DNA of 64,000 nucleotides from Dokdonia sp. Dokd-P16. GTDB taxonomy: Bacteria; Bacteroidota; Bacteroidia; Flavobacteriales; Flavobacteriaceae. The notes under the pieces were generated by a model, which worked only from the letters and a program-made list of their open reading frames with translations, was not told the DNA's origin and ran no database searches. The translations under genes and the position numbers were made by a program. Of the stretch, positions 44,112-51,796 are shown in pieces. Position 1 is the first letter of the stretch; each line of letters starts with the position of its first letter. The stretch covers positions 1,797,001 through 1,861,000 of the forward strand of contig NZ_CP029151.1 of the NCBI RefSeq assembly GCF_003095655.1. The letters are read 5' to 3'.

Positions 44112-44137
44112 GTTAACACTCGTTAACGGTAGTTAAC
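44112..44137. promoter_or_regulatory. Three GTTAAC boxes at 10-bp spacing (putative response-regulator site)
   Basis: GTTAAC occurs at 44112-44117, 44122-44127 and 44132-44137, exactly one helical turn apart, in the divergent region between the kinase gene and the first GLPGLI gene. OmpR-type regulators bind tandem sites of this spacing; binding is inferred. Confidence 0.6.
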
Positions 44138-44206
44138 GTTGGTACCTTATTTATTTTCAGATATTTGAACCATCAATAAATCATATCAATCAAAAAACAT
44201 TCAATT

Positions 44207-45046
44207 ATGAAATCACTTATTATTACTATACTGGTTACTGTTTTTGCTTTCGCGAAAGCGTACTCACAACAACTCTCAGGAATAGCAACTTATCAATCAC
44301 AACGATCTTTTGACTTTAAAATGAATAATGATAAGAACAATGGAATGAGCACCGAAATACAAAAGCAATTACAAGCTCAGATGAGAAAACAGTTTCAAAA
44401 AGAATATACACTTGCCTTTGTAGGCGCAGAATCTACTTACCAACAAGAAGAAAGTCTCGCTGCTCCTGCGCCATCTACTAATGGGATTACAGTCTCAATT
44501 TCTGGAGCCAAAGGCATCACATATCACAATACAACGGAGCAAAAATTATTAAAGGAAAGTGAGATTATGGGGAAGGAGTTTTTAGTGAACGACTCGCTAC
44601 CTAAATTGAAATGGGTGCTTGAAAAAGAAATTAAAAACATAGGAGTATACACTTGTTTTAAAGCTACCATCTCAGAAGAATATGAGCAGCCATCTTTTAA
44701 TGAAGAGACAGGAGAGGAGGAAGAATCTGTTACAAAGACGAGAACAATCACCGCATGGTACACGCTAGATATACCTGTAAATCATGGTCCAGATGAGTAC
44801 TGGGGATTACCTGGCTTAATACTAGAAGTGAGTGATGGTAAATTCTCACTTATGTGTACAAAAGTAGTTTTGAACCCAAAAAAGGGAGTGCAAATAGTAC
44901 TGCCAGAAAAAGGTAAAGAGGTTACCCAAGATGAATTTAATAAGATTCAAGAAGAAAAAATGGATGAAATGATGGAACGTCACGGAGGTGAAAGAGGTAA
45001 AAATGGAAGTCGCGTGTTTACAACCACAGAAATCATACGCAACTAG
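44207..45046 (+). CDS. GLPGLI-family secreted protein
   Basis: 279 aa. The signal peptide includes AFAKAYSQQ, where the palindrome TTTCGCGAAA (44248-44257) encodes part of the signal. The mature protein begins LSGIATYQSQ and holds the family signature YWGLPGLILEVSDG near residue 205. GLPGLI proteins are Bacteroidetes-specific, in the periplasm or outer membrane, and of unproven function, often beside TonB receptors. First of two tandem paralogues and probably controlled by the divergent two-component system. Confidence 0.88.
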   Translation: MKSLIITILVTVFAFAKAYSQQLSGIATYQSQRSFDFKMNNDKNNGMSTEIQKQLQAQMRKQFQKEYTLAFVGAESTYQQEESLAAPAPSTNGITVSISGAKGITYHNTTEQKLLKESEIMGKEFLVNDSLPKLKWVLEKEIKNIGVYTCFKATISEEYEQPSFNEETGEEEESVTKTRTITAWYTLDIPVNHGPDEYWGLPGLILEVSDGKFSLMCTKVVLNPKKGVQIVLPEKGKEVTQDEFNKIQEEKMDEMMERHGGERGKNGSRVFTTTEIIRN

Positions 45047-45128
45047 AGTTCTTAAAATTTTCTTAAAATTTGAATACCCGTCAAACTATGAGCTTCTTTA
45101 AAAGTCTAAAGTATAAATAATTAGAAAT

Positions 45129-46037
45129 ATGACTCTTAAAATATCCCAGTGGTTGTGTATTGTATTTGTGACACTTACAATAAGTACAGCCGTTCAAGCA
45201 CAGAAAATAGAAGGTGTTGCAACTTACCAAACCAAAACTACGATAGATATGTCACGCTTTAATCGTGGTGGACAGCAACTGTCAGAAGCTCGTAAAAAAG
45301 AGATTGCAGAGCGCATGAAAAGCTTTTTGGAAAAGGAATATACACTGAGCTTTAATAAAGACGAGTCTTACTATAAGGAAGAAGAACAACTTCAATCGCC
45401 TGGACAAGGTGGAGGTGGACGTGGTTTTGGTGGAGGTTTTACACAAGGAGGTATATACTCTAACCGTGCATCAAATGATTACGCTCGTGAAAATGATATG
45501 ATGGGTAAGATTTTCTTAGTAAAAGACACCTTAAACAATTTAAACTGGGAGCTCGTAAAAGAGAGTAAAGTAATAGGGCAATATCCAGTATTTAAGGCGG
45601 TAGCGACTAGAAATATCGAGCAGAACATGTGGAGCCGCATGGGAAGAGGAGCGAGACAAGGACAGAGAGATCGTGAGAAAAAAGAAGATATTACTGCTAC
45701 TGCTAGTACAAAAAGCGACATTGAATTAGCAGAAGAGGAACCTAAGTCAGAAACTATAGTTGCTTGGTACACACCTATGATCCCTGCGAGTCACGGACCA
45801 GATGAGTTTGGTGGTTTACCAGGACTCATTTTAGAGCTTAGCACAAACAATACGACTATCCTTTGTACAAAAGTGGTACTTAATCCTAAGGAGCCTATTG
45901 CTATCGAGCCGCCCGTAAAAGGTAAAAAAGTGAGTAGAGAGGAATACCAAGCCATCGTTGAAGAAAAAGCCAAAGAAATGGCAGAACGTTTTGGCGGAGG
46001 TAATAGAAGAGGGCAGCATGGAGGAAGACGTTTTTAA
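45129..46037 (+). CDS. GLPGLI-family secreted protein
   Basis: 302 aa, signal peptide ending VQAQ, start of mature IEGVATYQTK as in the upstream paralogue, signature FGGLPGLILELSTNN. It has a Gly-rich loop (GQGGGGRGFGGGF, residues about 96-108), an arginine/glycine-rich insertion and a basic Gly/Arg C-terminus, absent from the first copy. It is 82 bp downstream of the first GLPGLI gene and 138 bp upstream of the receptor-like gene, so the three form a module. Confidence 0.88.
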   Translation: MTLKISQWLCIVFVTLTISTAVQAQKIEGVATYQTKTTIDMSRFNRGGQQLSEARKKEIAERMKSFLEKEYTLSFNKDESYYKEEEQLQSPGQGGGGRGFGGGFTQGGIYSNRASNDYARENDMMGKIFLVKDTLNNLNWELVKESKVIGQYPVFKAVATRNIEQNMWSRMGRGARQGQRDREKKEDITATASTKSDIELAEEEPKSETIVAWYTPMIPASHGPDEFGGLPGLILELSTNNTTILCTKVVLNPKEPIAIEPPVKGKKVSREEYQAIVEEKAKEMAERFGGGNRRGQHGGRRF

Positions 46038-46043
46038 ACTAAG

Positions 46044-46097
46044 TAAGCGTTCAGTTTGTTGAAGTTTATACGGAGCTTATCAAAAAATGAAAGCGAG
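46044..46097. repeat. Diverged copy of the split palindrome repeat
   Basis: Similar in order to 38107-38162: TAAGCGTTCAGT, TTGAAGTTTATA in the middle and GAAAGCGAG at the end, with many substitutions. It lies just after a gene, like the other copy. Confidence 0.5.
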
Positions 46098-46175
46098 CAA
46101 ACAATAACATCAATCAATATAATAATCATACCTAATATCTCTTGATAACAGGTGTGACTAATCCAACCAATCCAA

Positions 46176-48941
46176 ATGATACTAAAAAAAATAATTTTGG
46201 TAATGCTTCTCGCATTACCCTTGACGCTCTTTGCCCAGTCTATAACGCTTAGAGGCGTCGTAAAAGATTCAATAGGGTCTCCACTTGAATTAGCAAACAT
46301 CATCGCTACAAATAAAGCCGAAGGGACACTTGAATCTTATGGGATAACCGATGCATCAGGACGCTACCGTCTTGATCTTACCACGGGAATTACCTATGAT
46401 ATTAAAGTAAGTTACTTAGGGTTGCAATCTGTAAATGAAGAAATAAACGTTGCTCAGGATGCTCAAGATATTACTAAAGATTTTACACTGAAGGAAGATC
46501 CTAATCAACTGGATAATGTGGAGTTAGTCTATGAAATGCCAGTTACCATTAAAGGTGATACCATTGTCTATAATACGGATAGTTTTACAAATGGAACAGA
46601 GCGAAAACTAGGCGATGTACTTAAAAAACTTCCAGGGATTGAAGTAAATGATGACGGCCAGATAGAGGTAGAAGGGAAGGTGGTTTCTAAAGTGATGATA
46701 GAAGGAAAAGATTTTTTTGATGGTGACTCTAAACTTGCCACCAAAAACATCCCTGCAGATGCACTTAAGAAGGTTGAGGTTCTTAAAAACTATAATGAGG
46801 TATCTCAAATGAGAGGTCTAGGTAATGATCAAGATAATGTGGCGATTAATATTAAGCTTAAGGAAGGAAAAACAAATTTCTGGTTTGGAGATCTTACAGC
46901 AGGAGCTGGTGATGGAGAGAAATTTAGATATTTAGGAAAAGCAAAGCTATTTTATTACAGCCCTAAGGGAAGTATCAATATCATAACAGATTTCAATAAT
47001 ACTGGAGAGGTTCCATTTACATTTAGAGACTACTTTAATTTTACCGGAGGTTTTAGAAATTTTAATCAGCGAGGAGGGACTTCTTTTAATGTAAGTGATA
47101 GCGGATTAGGATTCCTTACCACACAGAACAATCGAGCAAACGAAATTGAAACGGGTTTTGCAGCGGCCAACTTCACTTATACAATAAATCCAAAATGGGA
47201 TATAAGCGGTCTTGCGTTACTTTCAGATAACAAGACAAACTTTGTAAATAACTCACTAAATACATTTATAAACCAAGGATTTACACAAGGTTTCAACGAG
47301 AGTACAGATCAGCGTAACCAGTTAGGTATGGCAAAAATGAGTTCTGTATATAAGCCTAATGCAAACTTACAGTTTGATTATGATGTGCTCGTAAAAAAGT
47401 CTAAGCAAACAGAATTTTCAGACGGTACTAGTATCGTAACACGCGATGGTGCTGTACAAGAGGATGTGGTAGATCAAGACAAGGAGAATGAGCCATTTTC
47501 TATCAATCAAAATGTAAATCTATATTACACACTTGATGAGAACAACATATTCTCAGGAACTATCCAGCATCTATATCAAGATGAAGATCCGTTTTATAAC
47601 GCTACGCTTTCTCAGGAGCCATTTACCGCTCCTGACCCAGCAGATATGACAAATGAAATAAGCGCTATCGATTTTATGCTTGGCGCAAATGGTCTTTTTG
47701 ATATCAACCAAAATAAAAATATTAAAACCAATAAGCTGGATGCAAAATTAGATTACTACTACATTCTTAATAAAAAGAGCAACATTAATATAACTGCTGG
47801 AACAACCTTAAGTCGCCAAGACTTTAATTCTAACTTATTTCAAATATTAGAAACCGGAACAGTAGATGATCTTACCGAGACACTGGATGGTACTATCATA
47901 GGTAATGATGTTGCATTTAACTTTAGTGATGTGTTTGTAGGACTTCACTATAAACTTAAAACGGGAATTTTTACAATTACTCCGGGATTAACATTGCACA
48001 ATTATACAACAAAGAGTGAGCAACTAGGCACAACAACAGAAGATAGTGATGTGAGACTACTGCCAGACTTATTTACGGTATTAGATTTTTCTCAAGGAAA
48101 AAGCTTACGTGTAAATTACCAAATGACTGCTCAGTATACAGACGTAAATAATTTTGCCGAAGGCTTATTGTTTAATAACTACAACAGTTTGTATCGTGGT
48201 AATAGAGAGATAGAAAATGCTATCTATCACAATGCAAGTATCAATTACTTTAGCTTTAGCATGTTCAACTTTACGAGTCTCTTTGGAGGAGTAAATTATT
48301 CTCGCAGAGTAGATCCTATCAAGACTTCTGGGTCCTTTGTAGGGATAAACCAAGTAGCTAGTCCAGTAAACAACACAAACTTTGCAGATGAGACATTAAG
48401 TGCAAATGCACGTTTCTCAAAACGTTTTAAGAAGTGGAAACTTAACGTGAGTGCAAGTGGAAGCTACAGTGACCTTAATAACATTATTAATGGTGAGGAT
48501 AGAAATACAAAAAACTTAACGCAGAATTATACAACGAGCGCAGAGACTAACTTCAAAGAAGCGCCAAATTTTGAAATTGGCTACAACTTTACAAGCACAA
48601 ACTCTGATAATGGTGTGACAGATAGAACATTCTTTACAAACAGACCTTTTGCAAATGCAGAGTGGAATTTAGGTAAAGGATTTACAATAGGTGCAGACTG
48701 GAGTTTGTATAATTATGATGATAATGATGATAGTACAGAGATAGATAACATGTACTCTTTTCTAGAAGCAAACTTGTATTACCAGAAACCAGATAGTCAG
48801 TGGGAGTTCCGTATACAGGCTACAAATCTCTTGAATGTTGATACCATTTCAAGTAACAATGTAAATGATTTTACAATCTCAAATACAGAGTATTTTGTGC
48901 AGCCCAGAATCGCAATGTTTACGGTGAAGTATAATTTATAA
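46176..48941 (+). CDS. TonB-dependent-receptor-like outer-membrane protein with carboxypeptidase-like N-domain
   Basis: 921 aa, signal peptide ending FAQ. Residues about 22-105 form a carboxypeptidase-D-like sandwich (LRGVVKDSIGSPLELANIIATN ... YLGLQSVNEEINV). A plug-like domain follows (NTDSFTNGTERKLGDVLKKLPGIEVND, VMIEGKDFFDGD), then a long barrel (about 250-921) ending with the aromatic FTVKYNL. The layout matches the outer-membrane beta-barrel proteins of Bacteroidetes related to SusC-type receptors, without a TonB box that I can identify. Third gene of the GLPGLI module; the substrate is unknown, though GLPGLI neighbourhoods may relate to metal uptake (inference). Confidence 0.85.
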   Translation: MILKKIILVMLLALPLTLFAQSITLRGVVKDSIGSPLELANIIATNKAEGTLESYGITDASGRYRLDLTTGITYDIKVSYLGLQSVNEEINVAQDAQDITKDFTLKEDPNQLDNVELVYEMPVTIKGDTIVYNTDSFTNGTERKLGDVLKKLPGIEVNDDGQIEVEGKVVSKVMIEGKDFFDGDSKLATKNIPADALKKVEVLKNYNEVSQMRGLGNDQDNVAINIKLKEGKTNFWFGDLTAGAGDGEKFRYLGKAKLFYYSPKGSINIITDFNNTGEVPFTFRDYFNFTGGFRNFNQRGGTSFNVSDSGLGFLTTQNNRANEIETGFAAANFTYTINPKWDISGLALLSDNKTNFVNNSLNTFINQGFTQGFNESTDQRNQLGMAKMSSVYKPNANLQFDYDVLVKKSKQTEFSDGTSIVTRDGAVQEDVVDQDKENEPFSINQNVNLYYTLDENNIFSGTIQHLYQDEDPFYNATLSQEPFTAPDPADMTNEISAIDFMLGANGLFDINQNKNIKTNKLDAKLDYYYILNKKSNINITAGTTLSRQDFNSNLFQILETGTVDDLTETLDGTIIGNDVAFNFSDVFVGLHYKLKTGIFTITPGLTLHNYTTKSEQLGTTTEDSDVRLLPDLFTVLDFSQGKSLRVNYQMTAQYTDVNNFAEGLLFNNYNSLYRGNREIENAIYHNASINYFSFSMFNFTSLFGGVNYSRRVDPIKTSGSFVGINQVASPVNNTNFADETLSANARFSKRFKKWKLNVSASGSYSDLNNIINGEDRNTKNLTQNYTTSAETNFKEAPNFEIGYNFTSTNSDNGVTDRTFFTNRPFANAEWNLGKGFTIGADWSLYNYDDNDDSTEIDNMYSFLEANLYYQKPDSQWEFRIQATNLLNVDTISSNNVNDFTISNTEYFVQPRIAMFTVKYNL

Positions 48942-49002
48942 CGAGTATGCTAAGGCTTGTGGCTATCTAGCTCGTTAAAAGTCTTTTAAATTGAAGGATT
49001 AA

Positions 49003-49019
49003 GCTTTCGCGAAAGCGTA
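49003..49019. repeat. TTTCGCGAAA-family palindrome
   Basis: GCTTTCGCGAAAGC (49003-49016) with GTA following, 20 bp before the CIA30 gene. Confidence 0.93.
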
Positions 49020-49038
49020 ACTTTATAAAAAAAAAGCT

Positions 49039-49581
49039 ATGAAATATCTCTTAGCCCTATTAATTACAACAGCTATGATTACCTCTCCTTTGTCTTTTAA
49101 TTTTGGAACCTCTTGTGATAATTGTGACGACTGGTTCGTCGTTCTGGACGGTGTTATGGGAGGATTATCTACAGGAGAGGTGGAGCAATCTGCAGAAAGT
49201 ATCATCTTTCGCGGAAGCGTAAGTCTTGAGAATAATGGAGGTTTCGCATCCTTAAGAACTCCGTATCAATCTTATGACTTATCGCGATATACCGCAGTAA
49301 CTGTTCGATACAAATCTACAGGGCAAGACTTTGCACTTACGCTCAATAAGTACAAAAGATTCTGGAGACCGAATTATAAAATCAATTTACCGATAACGGA
49401 AGGTGAGTGGAAAACTGTCACTTACAATCTTTCAGATTTTGGAACATATAGACTTGGTGAACCTTTGGAAGGTCACCCAGACAAAGATGATCTAGCATCA
49501 ATCATTCGCCTCGGACTGATCTCAAACACAAAAGCTGCTACAGATTTTGAGATTGAAGTAGATAAAATCGTATTCGAGTAA
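49039..49581 (+). CDS. CIA30-family (complex I intermediate-associated protein 30-like) protein
   Basis: 180 aa with a likely signal peptide (MKYLLALLITTAMITSPLSF). The galactose-binding-like sandwich is clear: WFVVLDGVMGGLSTGEV, IIFRGSVSLENNGGFASLRTPY, GEWKTVTYNLSDFG, and IIRLGLISNTKAATDFEIEVDKIVF. The mitochondrial homologue is an assembly factor for complex I; in bacteria the role is unknown. The gene also contains a variant palindrome (CTTTCGCGGAAGCG near 49205). Followed by two copies of a 39-bp repeat. Confidence 0.88.
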   Translation: MKYLLALLITTAMITSPLSFNFGTSCDNCDDWFVVLDGVMGGLSTGEVEQSAESIIFRGSVSLENNGGFASLRTPYQSYDLSRYTAVTVRYKSTGQDFALTLNKYKRFWRPNYKINLPITEGEWKTVTYNLSDFGTYRLGEPLEGHPDKDDLASIIRLGLISNTKAATDFEIEVDKIVFE

Positions 49582-49590
49582 TTAAACATC

Positions 49591-49699
49591 TGTCATTTCG
49601 AGCCTGTCGAGAAATCACATAACAGTAAGAAAGCCTCAGTAATTATAATCGAGTGGCAGTTGTCATTTCGAGCCTATCGAGAAATCGCATAACAGTGAG
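49591..49699. repeat. Two direct copies of a 39-bp hairpin-forming repeat
   Basis: Copies at 49591-49629 and 49661-49699 differ at 3 bases. Each begins TGTCATTTCGAGCCT and can fold ATTTCGA/TCGAGAAAT. Such GTCATTTCGA elements are common intergenic repeats in Bacteroidetes. Confidence 0.85.
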
Positions 49700-49753
49700 C
49701 ACATATGAGTGATAATAAAACGACCTACGTCCCTAATGTTATAATGTACAACA

Positions 49754-49785
49754 CAAAAAAAGGGAGCCGCTAGGCTCCCTTTTTT
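49754..49785. terminator. Bidirectional rho-independent terminator
   Basis: AGGGAGCC pairs with GGCTCCCT (49761-49768 with 49773-49780), A-run and T-run on the flanks. It ends metK on the minus strand. Confidence 0.9.
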
Positions 49786-49802
49786 AAACATATATAAGTC
49801 AA

Positions 49803-51056
49803 TTATAGGTTGAAAGCTTCTTTTACTTTCTCTACATAATCAAGTTTTTCCCAAGTAAATAATTCTACTTCGATATCCTTTTCTTTACCGTCAAAGCTCT
49901 TGAAGATTTTTGTAACTACTTCGTTTGTGCGTCCCATGTGTCCGTAAGCAGCAGTCTCGCTATACATAGGAGAACGTAGCTTTAACCTGCTTTCAATAGC
50001 AGCTGGTCTCATGTCAAATAGTGCAGTAACTTTTTTTGCAATCTCACCATCAGATAAGTTTACTTTAGAAGTACCGTATGTGTCTACAAAGATTCCCATA
50101 GGCTCTACAACACCAATAGCATAAGAAACTTGCACAAGAATCTCATCTGCAACTCCTGCAGCAACGAGGTTTTTTGCAATATGACGTGTTGCATAGGCAG
50201 CAGAGCGATCTACTTTTGATGGATCTTTTCCAGAAAAAGCACCACCTCCGTGAGCTCCTTTACCACCATAAGTATCTACAATAATCTTACGACCTGTAAG
50301 ACCAGTATCTCCGTGAGGTCCACCTATTACAAACTTCCCAGTTGGGTTAATGTGATACTTAATATCATCATTAAAAAGGTTTGCAATATTTTCTGGTAAT
50401 AAACCTACTACGCGAGGTATTAAAATATCTTGAATATCTCCACGTATGCGACCTAGCATTGCCTCGTCTTCATCAAAATCATCATGCTGTGTAGAAACTA
50501 CAATAGCGTCAATACGTTGAGGTACGTTTTCATCACTATATTCTATAGTCACCTGCGCTTTTGCGTCTGGGCGTAAATAAGTAATCTCGTCATCTTCACG
50601 ACGTAGGTTACCTAGTTCAATAAGTAATTTATGAGAAAGCTCAAGTGCCAGTGGCATAAAGTTTTCTGTCTCCTTAGTAGCGTAGCCAAACATCATTCCT
50701 TGATCTCCTGCTCCTTGCTCTTCCTTAGTATCGCGATCTACACCACGATTAATATCGTCAGACTGCTCGTGTATGGCAGATAATACACCACAAGAGTTTC
50801 CGTCAAACATGTATTCACCTTTCGTATAACCTATTTTATTAATGGTCTCACGAGCGATTTTTTGAACATCTAAGTAAGCACTAGATCTCACTTCACCAGC
50901 AAGTACTACTTGTCCAGTGGTAACTAGGGTTTCGCAAGCAACTTTAGATTGGGGATCAAAAGCGAGGAAATTATCAATAAGCGCATCAGAAATCTGATCT
51001 GCAACTTTATCTGGGTGTCCTTCAGAAACAGATTCTGAGGTAAATAAATAAGCCAT
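49803..51056 (-). CDS. metK: S-adenosylmethionine synthetase
   Basis: 417 aa, slightly longer than the typical 385-400. It makes SAM from methionine and ATP. Conserved segments are [45 protein letters not shown], and [21 protein letters not shown]. Its mRNA leader (about 130 nt after a TAccTTTG promoter) contains a SAM-II-like aptamer, which suggests feedback control by its product. Divergent from the SAM-I-controlled methionine operon. Confidence 0.96.
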   Translation of the reverse strand: MAYLFTSESVSEGHPDKVADQISDALIDNFLAFDPQSKVACETLVTTGQVVLAGEVRSSAYLDVQKIARETINKIGYTKGEYMFDGNSCGVLSAIHEQSDDINRGVDRDTKEEQGAGDQGMMFGYATKETENFMPLALELSHKLLIELGNLRREDDEITYLRPDAKAQVTIEYSDENVPQRIDAIVVSTQHDDFDEDEAMLGRIRGDIQDILIPRVVGLLPENIANLFNDDIKYHINPTGKFVIGGPHGDTGLTGRKIIVDTYGGKGAHGGGAFSGKDPSKVDRSAAYATRHIAKNLVAAGVADEILVQVSYAIGVVEPMGIFVDTYGTSKVNLSDGEIAKKVTALFDMRPAAIESRLKLRSPMYSETAAYGHMGRTNEVVTKIFKSFDGKEKDIEVELFTWEKLDYVEKVKEAFNL

Positions 51057-51079
51057 TTTTTAATTTTTTGTCAAGAAGT

Positions 51080-51088
51080 AGATTTGAC
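51080..51088 (-). promoter_or_regulatory. Anti-aptamer segment in metK leader
   Basis: GTCAAATCT on the minus strand is perfectly complementary to AGATTTGAC (51170-51178) in the aptamer loop. It could switch between pairing the aptamer and pairing TTGAC just before the start codon (51069-51073 region). Confidence 0.4.
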
Positions 51089-51133
51089 GTGTGCTGGGTA
51101 GAAACATAACATAAGAAACGTTAAAGTCTTATG

Positions 51134-51184
51134 TTTGATTTTAGCCATTTTTTAATGAGGTTGCAAGCAGTCAAATCTGTCCTC
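51134..51184 (-). ncRNA. SAM-II-like (metA-type) riboswitch aptamer in the metK leader
   Basis: On the minus strand the order is GAGG, loop AGATTTGACTGCTTGCAA, CCTC (P1 51181-51184 with 51157-51160), then ATTAAAAAATGGCTAAAATC. The loop GATTTGACTGCTTGCAA and the tail with GGCTAAAA match the SAM-II consensus as I know it, and GATTT can pair with AAATC to make the pseudoknot. It starts about 5-6 nt after the expected transcription start of metK. Rfam class was not checked. Confidence 0.7.
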
Positions 51185-51196
51185 GTAATTATGCCA

Positions 51197-51228
51197 CAAA
51201 GGTAAAGAAACTTTAATAATATAAACAA
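51197..51228 (-). promoter_or_regulatory. metK promoter (Bacteroidetes type)
   Basis: On the minus strand TTG (51226-51228), 21 bp, then TACCTTTG (51197-51204), an exact TAnnTTTG -7 box. Transcription should start near 51190, just before the SAM-II-like aptamer. Confidence 0.7.
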
Positions 51229-51464
51229 TCCATTATCCTACCAATTTAGTAGGGTTATGTTATTGTTTTGTGAAAATTGAGATGGCAAATTTAAACGTCT
51301 CACTATCTCAATTAGAATATTATACTGTAAAAATTATTAAGACTGAATATTTTACTGAAAGAATGATTTTTATAAAACTTTTTAGAAAAATATTCTAAAA
51401 AGTTTGCTTTTGTACAATTGTTTTTACAATATTTGTGCTCACAAAGTTCAATGACAGTTCAGAT

Positions 51465-51478
51465 TTTCGCGAAAGCGG
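51465..51478. repeat. TTTCGCGAAA-family palindrome
   Basis: TTTCGCGAAAGCGG, upstream of the SAM-I riboswitch. It carries only the right-hand extension. Confidence 0.9.
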
Positions 51479-51495
51479 AATAATGAACAGAATAA

Positions 51496-51617
51496 ATGTT
51501 ATCAAGAAAGGCTGAGGGAATGACCCTATGAAGCCTTAGCAACCCTTTCATTTAGAAAGAAGGTGCTACATTCTACCCAAGAATCGCTCATTACCGAAAC
51601 TTGAGGATAGATAACAT
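51496..51617 (+). ncRNA. SAM-I riboswitch (S-box leader) of the methionine operon
   Basis: P1 is ATGTTATC/GATAACAT (51496-51503 with 51610-51617). The conserved core is intact: GAAAGGCTGAGGGA, GACCCTATGAAGCCT, AGCAACC and AAGGTGCTACATTC. S-box RNAs bind SAM and turn off methionine genes. It lies 180 bp upstream of metY. Confidence 0.95.
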
Positions 51618-51619
51618 CG

Positions 51620-51654
51620 AGCAAGTACCTCACGGGTATGTGCTTATGTTTTTT
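51620..51654 (+). terminator. Attenuator terminator after the SAM-I aptamer
   Basis: Hairpin 51620-51643 (AGCAAGTACC with GGGTATGTGCT, one mismatch) followed by T-rich TTATGTTTTTTC. It fits a transcription-terminating expression platform. Confidence 0.65.
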
Positions 51655-51796
51655 CTTATAATATTTTTCTTTAAACATTTCCTCGACCTTGAGATAAGGG
51701 TTCGTATTGGAAATATTTGGCTTTTGTTTTTAATCCGTTCACACGAAGTGAATCGCTAAAATTAATCCTAGTAGTACTGGGACAAAAAAGAGAAAA

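Noticed and set aside
49591-49699. 39-bp repeats as a second CRISPR array
   Set aside because: Only two copies, with a 31-bp gap and an internal hairpin typical of intergenic repeats, not regular spacers.
51080-51178. The AGATTTGAC/GTCAAATCT inverted repeat in the metK leader as a plain terminator
   Set aside because: Arms are 81 nt apart with no T-run at the end, and one arm is within the SAM-II-like loop; read as a switch instead.
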